Shown: in pieces, positions 8,428 to 17,501 of the stretch | Layout of the letters: each line of letters begins with the position of its first letter | Position numbering within the stretch: position 1 is the first letter of the stretch | DNA from: Micavibrio_B sp964399985 | Lineage (GTDB): Bacteria; Pseudomonadota; Alphaproteobacteria; Micavibrionales; Micavibrionaceae | Direction of reading: 5' to 3' | Assembly: GCA_964399985.1 (NCBI GenBank) | Contig: CAYNRY010000003.1 | Location: forward strand, 1 to 64,000 | Length of the DNA stretch: 64,000 nt | Notes under the pieces: model-generated | The model's database searches: none | What the model was told of the DNA's origin: nothing | Seen by the model: only the letters and a program-made list of their open reading frames with translations | Made by a program: the position numbers and the translations under genes

Positions 8428-9156
8428 TTAGTTGGATTTTTCAATTTTTTCGAGACGAATAATAACGCGGCGGTTCTGAGCCTGATTATCGGGAATGGCT
8501 TTCCCTTGAGCATCGCGATTAGGAAATTTCGGGTAAGTGTCAGCATAGCCTGATGCCCGAAGCCTGTTGGCCGGAAAGCCTTGATCGATCAAAAGGCGGA
8601 CAACGCTGGCTGCACGGGCTGTAGATAATTCCCAGTTAGAAGGAAACTGTGTCGTTTTAATCGGCGAGTCGTCGGTATGGCCTTCGATAACAACACGATA
8701 ATCCTTGTATTTCTCGTCTTTAATAATCGCAGCAATCGTATCCAGAATGCGCTTGCCATCGGGATTTAGAATAGCCGCGCCGCTTTGAAAGAAAGCCGAG
8801 CTGCTCATTTCGATTGTCGTGATACGATCCCCGGGTGTTATTTGGACATTGCGATTGGTCGAAACGATACCAAAAGGATTAGCTGTGTTTGTCGGCAAGA
8901 TGCCGTTCCCGCTCGGTAAATTTTCATGAGTGGCTGTCGGGTCTTCTATCTCGCGTTGATAAAAATCTTCAGGATTGGCAAAGACTTTCTTCACCTCTGC
9001 CTTGGCTTCTTCGAGTTTGTCATTGCGAGGCTGAGACACAGACAGAAATACAGCAAAGAAGCACAGCAGTAGCGTAATCATATCTGCATAGGTCATCAAC
9101 CAGTCATCCAAGCCTGGATCGTGATCGCTGCTTCTTCTGTATTTCGATTTGCGCAT
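8428..9156 (-). CDS. motB: Flagellar motor stator protein MotB
   Basis: A 242-aa stator subunit. It has one N-terminal membrane helix with the ion-carrying Asp (WLMTYADMITLLLCFFAVFL, D25), a linker/plug region, and a C-terminal OmpA-like peptidoglycan-binding domain (IEGHTDDSPI; NWELSTARAASVVRLLI from residue 174). With MotA it forms the ion channel that drives flagellar rotation and is anchored to peptidoglycan. It starts two bases after the motA stop codon. Whether protons or sodium ions are used cannot be decided here. No other flagellar genes lie in the window. Confidence 0.93.
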   Translation of the reverse strand: MRKSKYRRSSDHDPGLDDWLMTYADMITLLLCFFAVFLSVSQPRNDKLEEAKAEVKKVFANPEDFYQREIEDPTATHENLPSGNGILPTNTANPFGIVSTNRNVQITPGDRITTIEMSSSAFFQSGAAILNPDGKRILDTIAAIIKDEKYKDYRVVIEGHTDDSPIKTTQFPSNWELSTARAASVVRLLIDQGFPANRLRASGYADTYPKFPNRDAQGKAIPDNQAQNRRVIIRLEKIEKSN

Positions 9157-9158
9157 TT

Positions 9159-9998
9159 CTATTTTTTCAAAAGGCCTTGAATTTTAGTATCGATATCATA
9201 ATGGCTTTCAGGGCGCAGGAAGCTGTTGAGCCAATCCTGAATATAACGGGGTGTCTTATTTGCAACGAGAAGGACCATGCCTTCTGTGATAAGTTGGTTG
9301 CGGAAACGTAGCCCTTCCTGCTTTTGGATAATTTTTGAGGCAGCAGGAATATAGACAAGGCGTGCCGTGACAACACCATAAAGCGTAGCCAGAAGAGCAA
9401 CAGATAGTCCTTTGCCGACACCGGACATATCACCGGAGAAGTTACCGAGCATGATTACCATGCCGACCAATGTGCCGACCATACCAAAAGCCGGGGCGTG
9501 GCTGGCCATGGCCTGTAATACGCGTGCAGGAATAGTGTCGCGTTCGTATGTCGCATCCGCCGCGGTTTCCATCATCGTGCGAACTTCCTCGGGAGAATAA
9601 TTACTGACAACCATGTCGAGGCCGTAACGAACGAAGCTGTCGTTTTTTGGATTATTGAAGTTTTCGTCTTCAAGGCCACGCATGCCCTTGGCTTTGACAA
9701 TTTTAGCCCAGGCGATTATTTCCACCATATCATGGTGCAACGTTTCATGGGTTGCAGTTGCTTTCATGAACATATGACCAATGCTTTTTAACGCGATGAC
9801 GACGTGATTGGCCTGAAAGCTCATAAAGGCAACGGCCAAAGAGCCGCCGACAACGATGAGCAAGCCTTCAAGGCTGATAAAAGCCAAGTAATTCCGTGTG
9901 CCGATCAGGATGGCAAGAATAATCATCAGGGCGCCAAAGGCCGCGCCGATAATTGAGGCATAGGAAAAAGGGGAAGTTTCTTGGTCTTCTAGCGTCAT
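9159..9998 (-). CDS. motA: Flagellar motor stator protein MotA
   Basis: A 279-aa inner-membrane protein with four hydrophobic segments: two near the N-terminus and two around residues 175-230. It has a large cytoplasmic loop between helices 2 and 3 and the conserved SHAPAFGMVGTLVGMVIML stretch of the MotA/TolQ/ExbB family. It pairs with the downstream motB in a two-gene operon. The N-terminal extension before helix 1 (MTLEDQETSPFSYAS) is slightly longer than in E. coli MotA. Confidence 0.93.
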   Translation of the reverse strand: MTLEDQETSPFSYASIIGAAFGALMIILAILIGTRNYLAFISLEGLLIVVGGSLAVAFMSFQANHVVIALKSIGHMFMKATATHETLHHDMVEIIAWAKIVKAKGMRGLEDENFNNPKNDSFVRYGLDMVVSNYSPEEVRTMMETAADATYERDTIPARVLQAMASHAPAFGMVGTLVGMVIMLGNFSGDMSGVGKGLSVALLATLYGVVTARLVYIPAASKIIQKQEGLRFRNQLITEGMVLLVANKTPRYIQDWLNSFLRPESHYDIDTKIQGLLKK

Positions 9999-10073
9999 GA
10001 TATGCTCGTTATTCTAACCGCATCAAATGTTTAAGTCGTCCTGACTTTAACATTTATTTATGCCAGAAAGAAA

Positions 10074-11099
10074 TTAATCATATCTTAAGTCGGTGGCTTT
10101 TCCGTGGAAGACTTTATAGGCGAAAAATGTGTAGGCAAGCAGGCATGGGATCACAACCAAGGCCCCGACCAAAATGATCATTAGCGATTGCGGCGCGCTG
10201 GCCGCGTCGACGATCAAAATTCCTTTTGAATTGAGTGTTTCCGGCACGATAAACGGATAGAAGCTATAGGCGAGGCCGATAAAACACAATATAGCGGTTG
10301 CGATTGTCAGGGCAAACGGCATCCAGCAATGGCGGTCATTTGCCTTGGGAAGCTTTGACAGAATATAGAAAAGGCCGATGATGCAAGCGCTTGTCAACAC
10401 AGGAATGGGGGAGAGATAAAATATCTCCGGCAAAGAAAACCATTTCTCAAAAATACGCGGCGATACTAAAGGCGTAGCAAGTGACACCAAGGTGATCGCG
10501 CCAATAGCGCCAACCAGACTCATCTTTGCCCAATGCACGGCGCGGCGTTGTAGATCGCCTTCCGTTTTCATGATCAACCAGCATGCGCCGATCAAAGCGT
10601 AGCCGGAAGATAGTGCAAAGCCGGTGATAATCGAAAAAGCAATTCCCTTTAGGCTATGATCGAAGCCCATGACATAAGAGCCGAGCATATAGCCTTGGGA
10701 CAGAGAGGTAATCAACGAGCCGCCGAAGAACGACCAGTTCCAGAACCTGCGATGGCTTGTATGCGCCTTTGAGCGAAAGTCGAACGATACGCCGCGAAAA
10801 ATGATGCCGGTCAGCATAATGGCGACCGGTATATAAAGGCTTGAAAGAATAACGCCGTGTGCCAGCGGAAAGGCGACGAGTAAAAGGCCGACGCCAAGTA
10901 CCAGCCATGTTTCATTCGCATCCCAAAACGGGCCGATCGATGAAATCATAATGTTTTTTTCCTGATCATTGGCCCGCGACACCAATAAGCCGACACCAAG
11001 GTCATAGCCGTCAAGCAGGGCGTAAACCAGCATGGAAAAACCCATCAAAAAAGCGAATACGAGCGGTAGCCATTGGCCGCTGGAAATAATCTCGTTCAT
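10074..11099 (-). CDS. cydB: Cytochrome bd-type (CIO) quinol oxidase subunit II
   Basis: A 341-aa subunit with eight or nine hydrophobic helices. The N-terminal stretch (VYALLDGYDLGVGLLVS) and FWDANETWLVLGVGLLLVAF are CydB/CioB signatures. It forms the dimeric terminal oxidase with subunit I, reducing oxygen to water with electrons from quinol at the cytoplasmic membrane. It overlaps cydA by four bases (ATGA), so the two are translationally coupled. No cydX-like small gene is visible downstream. Confidence 0.93.
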   Translation of the reverse strand: MNEIISSGQWLPLVFAFLMGFSMLVYALLDGYDLGVGLLVSRANDQEKNIMISSIGPFWDANETWLVLGVGLLLVAFPLAHGVILSSLYIPVAIMLTGIIFRGVSFDFRSKAHTSHRRFWNWSFFGGSLITSLSQGYMLGSYVMGFDHSLKGIAFSIITGFALSSGYALIGACWLIMKTEGDLQRRAVHWAKMSLVGAIGAITLVSLATPLVSPRIFEKWFSLPEIFYLSPIPVLTSACIIGLFYILSKLPKANDRHCWMPFALTIATAILCFIGLAYSFYPFIVPETLNSKGILIVDAASAPQSLMIILVGALVVIPCLLAYTFFAYKVFHGKATDLRYD

Positions 11100-12487
11100 G
11101 TCGTTTCCTTATCTTTGGGTAATTCTTTCGCAAGCGGTGCGCCCCATGCGCCCAGCGTGTCATCATTTGTCGGCCCTTCTTTCTCATTTTCATGAGCATG
11201 TGACGCCATATAAAAAACAGTCGTTATAAAGGCGAGTAGCAGAAAAGCGTAAACGGCCAAATATCCGGCAAGTGATGTCATAATCATTGGTGAGGAGACG
11301 GGAGAAATCGCGTCTTTGGTTTTAAGAACGCCGTAAACGAGCCAGGGCTGGCGACCAATTTCGGTGACATACCATCCGGCGATCGTTGCGATTGACCCTG
11401 AAAATGTCATGCCGACCAATACGCGTCCCCAGAATTTAGAAAGAGATTGATTTTTACGGATATGAAGCCCCGCCAACCATGAAACAAGCAGCATTAAAAC
11501 ACCAATTCCGACCATAATTCGAAATGCCCAGAAAACAGGTGCCACGGGCGGATGATTGCCTTCGAACTCATTCAGGCCATTGATTTCACCTGCGCTATCA
11601 TGAGCCAGAATGATGCTAGCAAGTTTCGGGATTTCGACTACCCATTTATTGGTTCTTTCTTTTTCATCGGGCAGGGCAAACAGGATAAGGGGTGCTTCGG
11701 TTCTGGTTTCCCAAAGAGCTTCCATGGCGGCAACTTTCGCAGGCTGGTGCTCTTTCGTATTCAGGCCATGCAAATCCCCAACGAAAATCTGAATTGGGAT
11801 TAAAATAGCAGCCAGATAAATGCCAGTTTTAAGCGTTGCTAAAACAGCGGGGCTACGATCTTGACGCAGCCAGCGATATGCGGATATGCCGGCCATAAAA
11901 AATGCAGCCGTTAGCGCCGATGCCAGCAACATATGAGTAAAACGGTAGGGGAGAGAAGGGTTGAAGATAATTTGTACCCAATCAGTGGCCATAGCTTTGC
12001 CATCTACCATCTCAAACCCGACAGGTGTTTGCATCCAGCTATTAAGCGCCAATATCCAAAACGCGGATAAAGTCGTGCCGGCGGCAACTAAAAACGTGGC
12101 TAGATTATGAACCCATGGTTTTACGCGGCGAAAGCCGAAGAACATGATGCCAAGAAAAGTTGCTTCCAGAAAAAAAGCAGTCAGAACTTCATACGCCAAA
12201 AGTGGTCCGGCGATATTGCCGACAGTCAGCATAAAGCCCGGCCAATTGGTGCCAAACTGAAACGACATTGTAATGCCGGTGACGACGCCTATAGCAAAGC
12301 ACAGCGCAAAAACTTTAGTAAAAAAGAAATACGCATTCATCCATTTATAATCTTGAGTCTTTTGAAATCGAAGTTTGAAGAACAGCAGAATCCAGCCAAG
12401 CGAGATCGTTATGGTTGGAAAAAGGATGTGAAAAGTGATGTTCGCGGCAAACTGAATACGGGAGAGAAGGGCTGGGTCAAATTCCAT
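11096..12487 (-). CDS. cydA: Cytochrome bd-type (CIO) quinol oxidase subunit I
   Basis: A 463-aa subunit carrying the haems. It has the heme-ligand His in the first helix (NITFHILFPTITISLGWILL), GTNWPGFM, and the GRQPW motif (TEIGRQPWLVYGVLKT) near residue 370. The region between helices 6 and 7 is short, as in the cyanide-insensitive CIO subclass, not the long Q-loop E. coli type. GAGG eight bases upstream favours the ATG at 12487 over the one two codons earlier. A perfect FNR-type box lies 112 bases upstream, so induction at low oxygen is likely. Confidence 0.93.
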   Translation of the reverse strand: MEFDPALLSRIQFAANITFHILFPTITISLGWILLFFKLRFQKTQDYKWMNAYFFFTKVFALCFAIGVVTGITMSFQFGTNWPGFMLTVGNIAGPLLAYEVLTAFFLEATFLGIMFFGFRRVKPWVHNLATFLVAAGTTLSAFWILALNSWMQTPVGFEMVDGKAMATDWVQIIFNPSLPYRFTHMLLASALTAAFFMAGISAYRWLRQDRSPAVLATLKTGIYLAAILIPIQIFVGDLHGLNTKEHQPAKVAAMEALWETRTEAPLILFALPDEKERTNKWVVEIPKLASIILAHDSAGEINGLNEFEGNHPPVAPVFWAFRIMVGIGVLMLLVSWLAGLHIRKNQSLSKFWGRVLVGMTFSGSIATIAGWYVTEIGRQPWLVYGVLKTKDAISPVSSPMIMTSLAGYLAVYAFLLLAFITTVFYMASHAHENEKEGPTNDDTLGAWGAPLAKELPKDKETT

Positions 12488-12598
12488 GGGCATTGCCTCG
12501 CTAATCGGATAATAATAACCGGAACTTACGCTTTAGCAGCGCTTTTTCAATATATTTTTGTATATAATTTCATGCTAATCTCGTCGGATTGCATTTTC

Positions 12599-12612
12599 TT
12601 GATTTATATCAA
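12599..12612. promoter_or_regulatory. FNR/Anr-type box between cydA and the DMT permease gene
   Basis: TTGATTTATATCAA is an exact match to the FNR/Anr consensus TTGAT-N4-ATCAA, inside a 16-base palindrome (CTTGATTTATATCAAG). It is 112 bases upstream of the cydA start and 14 bases before the permease ATG on the other strand. It most likely controls cydAB in response to oxygen. For the permease it would sit over the leader or promoter. Confidence 0.75.
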
Positions 12613-12626
12613 GTGGGGATATCGAT

Positions 12627-13505
12627 ATGTGGTTTTTATGGGCGCTGGGTGCCAGTTTTTGCGCGGCGATATTGGCCGAATGCAATCGAAAATTTCAACT
12701 CGAAGCGCGTGTGTTAAATGCATGGCGGGCAAGCTTTGCCGCGATTATGATCGCTTTTGCCTGGCCGATCATGGTGTGGCCGGATTTAAGTGTAAACCAG
12801 AATTTTTATACGGTCGCCGGTGTTGACGGAATCGTTACTGCCATTGGCATGATTATGTTTTTATCCTTGGCGGCAAAGAAAACCGGGCGTGTTACTTCCA
12901 TGGTTATGCCCATAGCGGCGATTGGGGCCTTTGCGACATGGTGGCTAATTGTACCAAGTCAGCGGATCAATTTGATGGATCAACCAGTTCAGACGATGAT
13001 CGCGATTTTTTCTCTGCTGATTATTTTTATCTCTCTGCAAAAAATTCGCCGTAACGATAATTCATGGGAATCCTTTGTGATCGTCTTGCCGGTCGGCCTG
13101 GCGTTCGGGATGACGGATGCGCTGACCAAATGGGTTCTTTATGGAGCGCATGGTATGTCAGGTCTTGCGATCGCATATACATTTTTATCGATGAGTGTTT
13201 GCGCGGTTATTGCCTGGGCGGTGGCAATGCCAAAGCCTGCGGGAGGGCGAGTTGCCTCATTCTTAAGTGCGCCTATGCTTTGGGGTGGCTTTTGGTGCGG
13301 CTTTTGGACAGCCGGCATGTATCTAGCCTTGACGTTTTCCCTGACTCTGGCGGATAATCCGACCTATCCTGGAATTGTTATGGCACTGACGCCTATCTGG
13401 CTTTATTTGTTAAATCAGCTTCGTCAGACGCACGATGATGTCAATCCCCTGGCAGGCCTGGCCATCATCGCCGGGGCTGTTGGCCTCCTTCTTTCAACAC
13501 TTTGA
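12627..13505 (+). CDS. EamA/DMT-superfamily permease
   Basis: A 292-aa protein with about ten hydrophobic helices in two similar halves, as in EamA/drug-metabolite transporters. The C-terminal half ends in a typical PTYPGIVMALTPIWLYLLNQ / GLAIIAGAVGLLLSTL pattern. The substrate cannot be predicted. The start follows GTGGGG and overlaps the oxygen-box region. It is monocistronic, with the tRNA-fMet gene downstream. Confidence 0.8.
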   Translation: MWFLWALGASFCAAILAECNRKFQLEARVLNAWRASFAAIMIAFAWPIMVWPDLSVNQNFYTVAGVDGIVTAIGMIMFLSLAAKKTGRVTSMVMPIAAIGAFATWWLIVPSQRINLMDQPVQTMIAIFSLLIIFISLQKIRRNDNSWESFVIVLPVGLAFGMTDALTKWVLYGAHGMSGLAIAYTFLSMSVCAVIAWAVAMPKPAGGRVASFLSAPMLWGGFWCGFWTAGMYLALTFSLTLADNPTYPGIVMALTPIWLYLLNQLRQTHDDVNPLAGLAIIAGAVGLLLSTL

Positions 13506-13535
13506 ATTTAAAAGAGAATTATTATCTTTTAACGC

Positions 13536-13564
13536 TTGCGTTCAAAAGCAGGGTAGGGTACAAA
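13536..13564 (+). promoter_or_regulatory. Possible promoter of tRNA-fMet
   Basis: TTGCGT at 13536 and TACAAA at 13559 with a 17-base spacer, about 55 bases ahead of the tRNA. The -10 element is weak. Confidence 0.35.
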
Positions 13565-13618
13565 CGCCTTCGCTCCAGATATCTTAAAGAGTTACCAATC
13601 TATTTTCTTTTCATTGAT

Positions 13619-13695
<77 letters not shown>

Positions 13696-13724
13696 ATTGA
13701 TTTTATTAAATAAAATGAAGATTT

Positions 13725-13752
13725 TTAAGGCTCAGGAATAAGCCTTTTATTT
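13725..13752 (+). terminator. Terminator after tRNA-fMet
   Basis: AAGGCT (13727-13732) pairs with AGCCTT (13741-13746), followed by TTATTTT. It lies inside the island, so the island brings its own terminator for the tRNA. Confidence 0.7.
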
Positions 13753-13757
13753 TGTCG

Positions 13758-13775
13758 TTGCCGCACTGTTGCCGC
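13758..13775 (+). repeat. Paired TTGCCGC site 1 (near attL)
   Basis: Two TTGCCGC heptamers start at 13758 and 13769, 11 bases apart. The same arrangement occurs at 21055, 29884 and 34143. Likely arm-type sites for the integrase or a factor binding one helix face; inferred. Confidence 0.65.
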
Positions 13776-14119
13776 GAATTTAGAGTTCATGTTTAGCTTG
13801 AAGCCTTAACTAATCGGATAACGCGGCTTATCTATGAACCTCAAAGTTAAAAAGTTCAAATCTGTCTGGGCGGCTACTTTTTCTAGCTTATCAGGCTAAT
13901 GAATTTCCCTTTTCGGCATTAGTCCGAACACTTTGCCAAGGGCATTGGCCCGAAAGGTGCTGGGCAATCTCAATAACAGATTCAGTGCCGGGTCCTCAGT
14001 TTATACGTCATGAGCATTTGATGCATTATGCGGCATCCATTGATTCGCTACCGGAATTAAGTAATGATGGCTGCCGAGAGTTGTAAGGACGGTCTGGCGA
14101 CCTTAGACATGGGGGATTT
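13776..14119 (+). other. Leader region of the RT gene, possible structured RNA
   Basis: A 344-base stretch with no convincing gene. Short perfect hairpins are visible: GCCAAgggcaTTGGC near 13937 and GATGC...GCATC near 14019-14038. Several defence reverse transcriptases use a non-coding RNA encoded just upstream, so this stretch is the place to look. Nothing in the sequence proves an RNA here. It ends with GGGGGA ahead of the TTG start of the RT gene. Confidence 0.3.
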
Positions 14120-15823
14120 TTGAATTTAGAGCAGGAGGTTAACAAGGAGCAGTTACAAACAGATGATAAGCTATTTTGGGAAACTGGTCAGGCCTTAGGT
14201 TTCCCCATTCGTTTTAGCGCAGTTCTCGCTCACCTTCGTCAAGATATGCGGGATGACTGGTACTTTGACTGTTTACAATATAATGACTTGTTCAAAAGCG
14301 AGCGCCACGTTAAGGACACAATTATCAAATTACTTGCGGAGTGGAATGGGCGATACGAAGGCAACAAGAGCTTTGTACGGGATATTCCAAAGAAGGGATA
14401 CGGGGAGCGCTACGGCCTCGAAACGGACTTTTTTGATCGATTTATATATCAGGCGATTTGCAGCTTCTTGATTCCGTATTATGATCCTATCCTGGGACAC
14501 CGAGTTCTCAGTTACCGCTATGAGCCATGGAGAAAAAAAGAAAAATATCTGTTCAAGAACAAAATTGAGCAGTGGTTTATCTTTGAGGGTGTAACGCTTA
14601 CTTTCAAGCGCTCAAATAAGTTTCTACTTGTTACTGATCTTAGCAACTTTTTTGAGAACGTGTCGCGCAACCAGATTATCAATGCGCTTGAAGGCTCACT
14701 CAGCACGATAAATGCGCCTGGTCCTGTGAAATTGCAAATTCGGAACGCAATTTCTACGTTGGACAAGTTACTGTCTCAATGGACGTTTAGCGGTGATCAC
14801 GGACTTCCTCAAAACAGGGACGCTTCGTCTTTTTTTTCTAACGTGCTGTTGTCAGAAGTCGACAGGTGTATGGCAAAGAAAAATCACGATTACTACCGCT
14901 ACGTCGATGATATTCGCATAATCGCTGACACTGAAGCCGACGCCCGACGAGCATTGCAGGATCTTATAAGAGAGCTTCGCAAAGTAGGAATGAACATCAA
15001 TGCCGCTAAAACGGATATTCTCGGCCCGGATACTTGCGCTGACAAAATCTCTATGTACTTTCCATCGATAGACAGTCGTACGACGTCGATAAATAATATG
15101 TGGCAATCACGAAGTCGAAGAATTGTGACTCGGTCTATTGAGTATATAGTTAAGATGCTTATAGAGTGCATAGATAATAATGATACTCAATCCCGACAGT
15201 TTCGCTTCGCGGTCAATCGGCTATCGAAAGTGGTAGAATCCGGTGTTCTATTGGTGGATGATAGCCTTAGAAGGAGCCTTCTTGATATTCTCCTCAGTAG
15301 CTTATCAGGCCATGCTGTTTCTACGGACCAATACTGTAGACTTATCTCAGTCTTAGATACGTCCGGAGTCTGCAATCCTAGCCTAGCGGAGTTCCTTTTG
15401 CACGAAAGAGGCGCGATACACGACTGGCAAAACTATAATATTTGGATATTATTAGCCACTAGGCGGTATAAAACCCCAGAGCTATTGGATCTTGCTGCCA
15501 ATAAACTTAATGAAAGCATGACTTCAGGTGAGGCTGCGGCAATCTTTATATGGCTACGCTGTGTGGGTGAGCCTCAGCTCATACAGAAAGCGGTCGAGGG
15601 TTTCTCCCATGATTGGCCGAGCCAGAACACGCGCTATCTTTTGATAGCTACTGATGTTTTGCCAGCTAGCTCAACACGTTCGCTGCATGGGCGGATTGCA
15701 ACTAAATTGATGGGGACACTGTCTCGGTCTAAAGGTTTCGAAAACTCTGAGGGCCTTCCTTTTTCAGATCGTGAGCCAGTTGATGTGTTCGATCTGGTGG
15801 AAGAGATTTCGGGATATGACTGA
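14120..15823 (+). CDS. Reverse transcriptase with C-terminal helical domain (defence-type RT)
   Basis: 567 aa. RT palm motifs are in order: motif A VTDLSNFFENVS (catalytic D173), motif B GLPQNRDASSFFSN (228-241), motif C YRYVDDIRI (catalytic D263 and D264), motif D GMNINAAKTDIL (290-301). There is no maturase, endonuclease or retron signature. Residues ~320-567 form a long helical region without a clear domain, as in the Abi/UG (DRT) reverse transcriptases that act in phage defence. The start is a TTG just after GGGGGA; no in-frame ATG with a ribosome site exists nearby. The stop codon overlaps the start of the downstream polymerase gene by eight bases. I cannot assign a DRT subtype by eye. 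Confidence 0.88.
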   Translation: MNLEQEVNKEQLQTDDKLFWETGQALGFPIRFSAVLAHLRQDMRDDWYFDCLQYNDLFKSERHVKDTIIKLLAEWNGRYEGNKSFVRDIPKKGYGERYGLETDFFDRFIYQAICSFLIPYYDPILGHRVLSYRYEPWRKKEKYLFKNKIEQWFIFEGVTLTFKRSNKFLLVTDLSNFFENVSRNQIINALEGSLSTINAPGPVKLQIRNAISTLDKLLSQWTFSGDHGLPQNRDASSFFSNVLLSEVDRCMAKKNHDYYRYVDDIRIIADTEADARRALQDLIRELRKVGMNINAAKTDILGPDTCADKISMYFPSIDSRTTSINNMWQSRSRRIVTRSIEYIVKMLIECIDNNDTQSRQFRFAVNRLSKVVESGVLLVDDSLRRSLLDILLSSLSGHAVSTDQYCRLISVLDTSGVCNPSLAEFLLHERGAIHDWQNYNIWILLATRRYKTPELLDLAANKLNESMTSGEAAAIFIWLRCVGEPQLIQKAVEGFSHDWPSQNTRYLLIATDVLPASSTRSLHGRIATKLMGTLSRSKGFENSEGLPFSDREPVDVFDLVEEISGYD

Positions 15824-17366
15824 AATAAGCACGCGTCCTTTGATATTCCTAAAAGATTTTACCGGACAGGGCCGCGATCGATTTTTCTGGCTCGTTGATG
15901 CTGAATTGGTTGAAGTTAGCGCTGCGGAAATAGTCGTATATTCTGGCAGAATTATCTGCCACGACTTTTGGTCGATGCGGGATACAATCTTTGATCAAAC
16001 AGGCGCTTTGCCTTCACGATTTGCGGATCTCGATGAGCTCGGAATTGCAATAAGTGGAGATTCCGATGAGCGAAAAAGGCGGGAGACTACCGATATAACC
16101 TTACGTCTATCGGAGAGTGGATTGCCTGATGAATTGTGTATCCGGTACAAGCGTATAATGCATGGTAGTGAGGAGTTTGATGCTGATATTTTACTATCTG
16201 TGGCCCAAGCCATGCAGAGAACCTATGAAACTCTCATGGCAACTGCCCATGCCAATGGTGAGCAAGAGCGAATTATAAATATCGAGCTTCCGGCTTCTAG
16301 AGTTATAAACCTGGCGATGGCTAGGGGAATAAACATTGACACAAAATCGCTTAGTGAGATGAGGTCAGAGGCTGACCACGATTTCTTTTTATCGTTGAAG
16401 GATTATTCTGCAAAGCACGGGATGGCATTAGAGGTGCCGTCCGACAAACAACTTCAGAAAAAATTAGATGAGCTGGGTTTTGATCAAACAGGTGTTTCAA
16501 TTGAATACATCTTGCAATACCTGCCGAGCGTATCGGATTTCGGTTTAGATACGATTCGTCTTAGAGAAGCAAATATTGCTCGCCGTATATTAACAAGTCT
16601 AAGGTTGTCGACTGAATGTGTTCGGCCAATTGCAGATCTAAATGGAACCCGAACGTCCCGCATCTATTTGCGAGATCCTTCTCTTCAGAACATAGCGAAA
16701 AAATATCGTCGCGTTATAGCGGCCAGAGAGGGTTTTCGGCTTTGCTATGTGGACTATGACCAGTTTGAAGTTGGAGTTATGGCTGTATTGTCGGGGGATC
16801 CCGAGCTCCGCCGTCTCTACGTCGCAGGAGATATGTATGTAATCTTTGCAAATGAATATTTGGGACTACCGAATAATAGAAGAGCCGCTAAGCAGCTCTT
16901 CTTGTCGTATGCATACGGTATGACTAGAAAGTCGCTTATTGATGCGGCAGTTTCGCTCGGTGCAGAACGGCACCGGGCAAAATCGGCATTCAAAAGGTTC
17001 CATATATACGAAACCTGGAAAAAGACGGTAATAGATGAGTTTTCTAGCTCCGGAGTTGTGGGAACGGTGATGGGCAATTTTTATCGCAGGCACTCGTCCG
17101 GTCAGCTATCTGCAAAGGAATCTCGTTCAGCGATAAGCCAAGTGATTCAGGGTACGGCTTCGTTGATCTTCAAAAAGGCAATTTTAGCTCTCGAAGAGAT
17201 TAGTGATGCGCATCTTGTTTTACCTATGCACGACGCTATTTTGTTTGAGTATAGGTCGCAAGACACTCCGCAAGCTGTAGTTGATATGTTTCAACGTGTG
17301 ATGACGGAGCACTTTGGGGGAGCTCTCGCGGGAAAGGCTTCGGTCGGTTCGTTTTTTTCAGACTGA
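15816..17366 (+). CDS. Family-A DNA polymerase-like protein coupled to the RT
   Basis: 516 aa. The C-terminal half carries the PolA palm and fingers: motif A CYVDYDQFEVGVMAVLSGD (catalytic D313), motif B RRAAKQLFLSYAYG (355-368), the QGTAS helix, and motif C VLPMHDAILFEY (catalytic D473). The Glu that normally follows this Asp is Ala, and the O-helix Phe is Leu. There is no 5' nuclease domain. The N-terminal ~230 residues are not recognisable; a LVDAELVEV stretch might be a degenerate exonuclease motif. Start: ATG at 15816, overlapping the RT stop, so the two are translationally coupled. It is far shorter than PolA (~930 aa) and is not the housekeeping copy. Likely acts with the RT in cDNA synthesis. 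Confidence 0.85.
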   Translation: MTEISTRPLIFLKDFTGQGRDRFFWLVDAELVEVSAAEIVVYSGRIICHDFWSMRDTIFDQTGALPSRFADLDELGIAISGDSDERKRRETTDITLRLSESGLPDELCIRYKRIMHGSEEFDADILLSVAQAMQRTYETLMATAHANGEQERIINIELPASRVINLAMARGINIDTKSLSEMRSEADHDFFLSLKDYSAKHGMALEVPSDKQLQKKLDELGFDQTGVSIEYILQYLPSVSDFGLDTIRLREANIARRILTSLRLSTECVRPIADLNGTRTSRIYLRDPSLQNIAKKYRRVIAAREGFRLCYVDYDQFEVGVMAVLSGDPELRRLYVAGDMYVIFANEYLGLPNNRRAAKQLFLSYAYGMTRKSLIDAAVSLGAERHRAKSAFKRFHIYETWKKTVIDEFSSSGVVGTVMGNFYRRHSSGQLSAKESRSAISQVIQGTASLIFKKAILALEEISDAHLVLPMHDAILFEYRSQDTPQAVVDMFQRVMTEHFGGALAGKASVGSFFSD

Positions 17367-17501
17367 CAGTATTAAAATCTACGCGTAGTTATGTCTCAGA
17401 CCTGTCAATTCACGACCTTAAAGTGTGAGGATAAGTCCATATCCAGTGCCAGAATGTTCACTTGTTGCCCTATCTAAAGTGTTTTAAAAGGGACTTCATT
17501 T

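Noticed and set aside
12107..12826. Plus-strand frame of 239 codons across cydA and the DMT gene
   Set aside because: It is antisense to cydA, which has clear family motifs, and has no domain or ribosome site.
13853..13895. A GTTCAAATCTG stretch that looked like a second tRNA T-arm remnant near 13856
   Set aside because: The flanking bases do not pair into a T-stem, and no acceptor stem or anticodon arm is present; likely chance.
14120..15823. Group II intron or retron
   Set aside because: No maturase or HNH domain and no intron ends; no retron msr/msd-like inverted repeats could be recognised.
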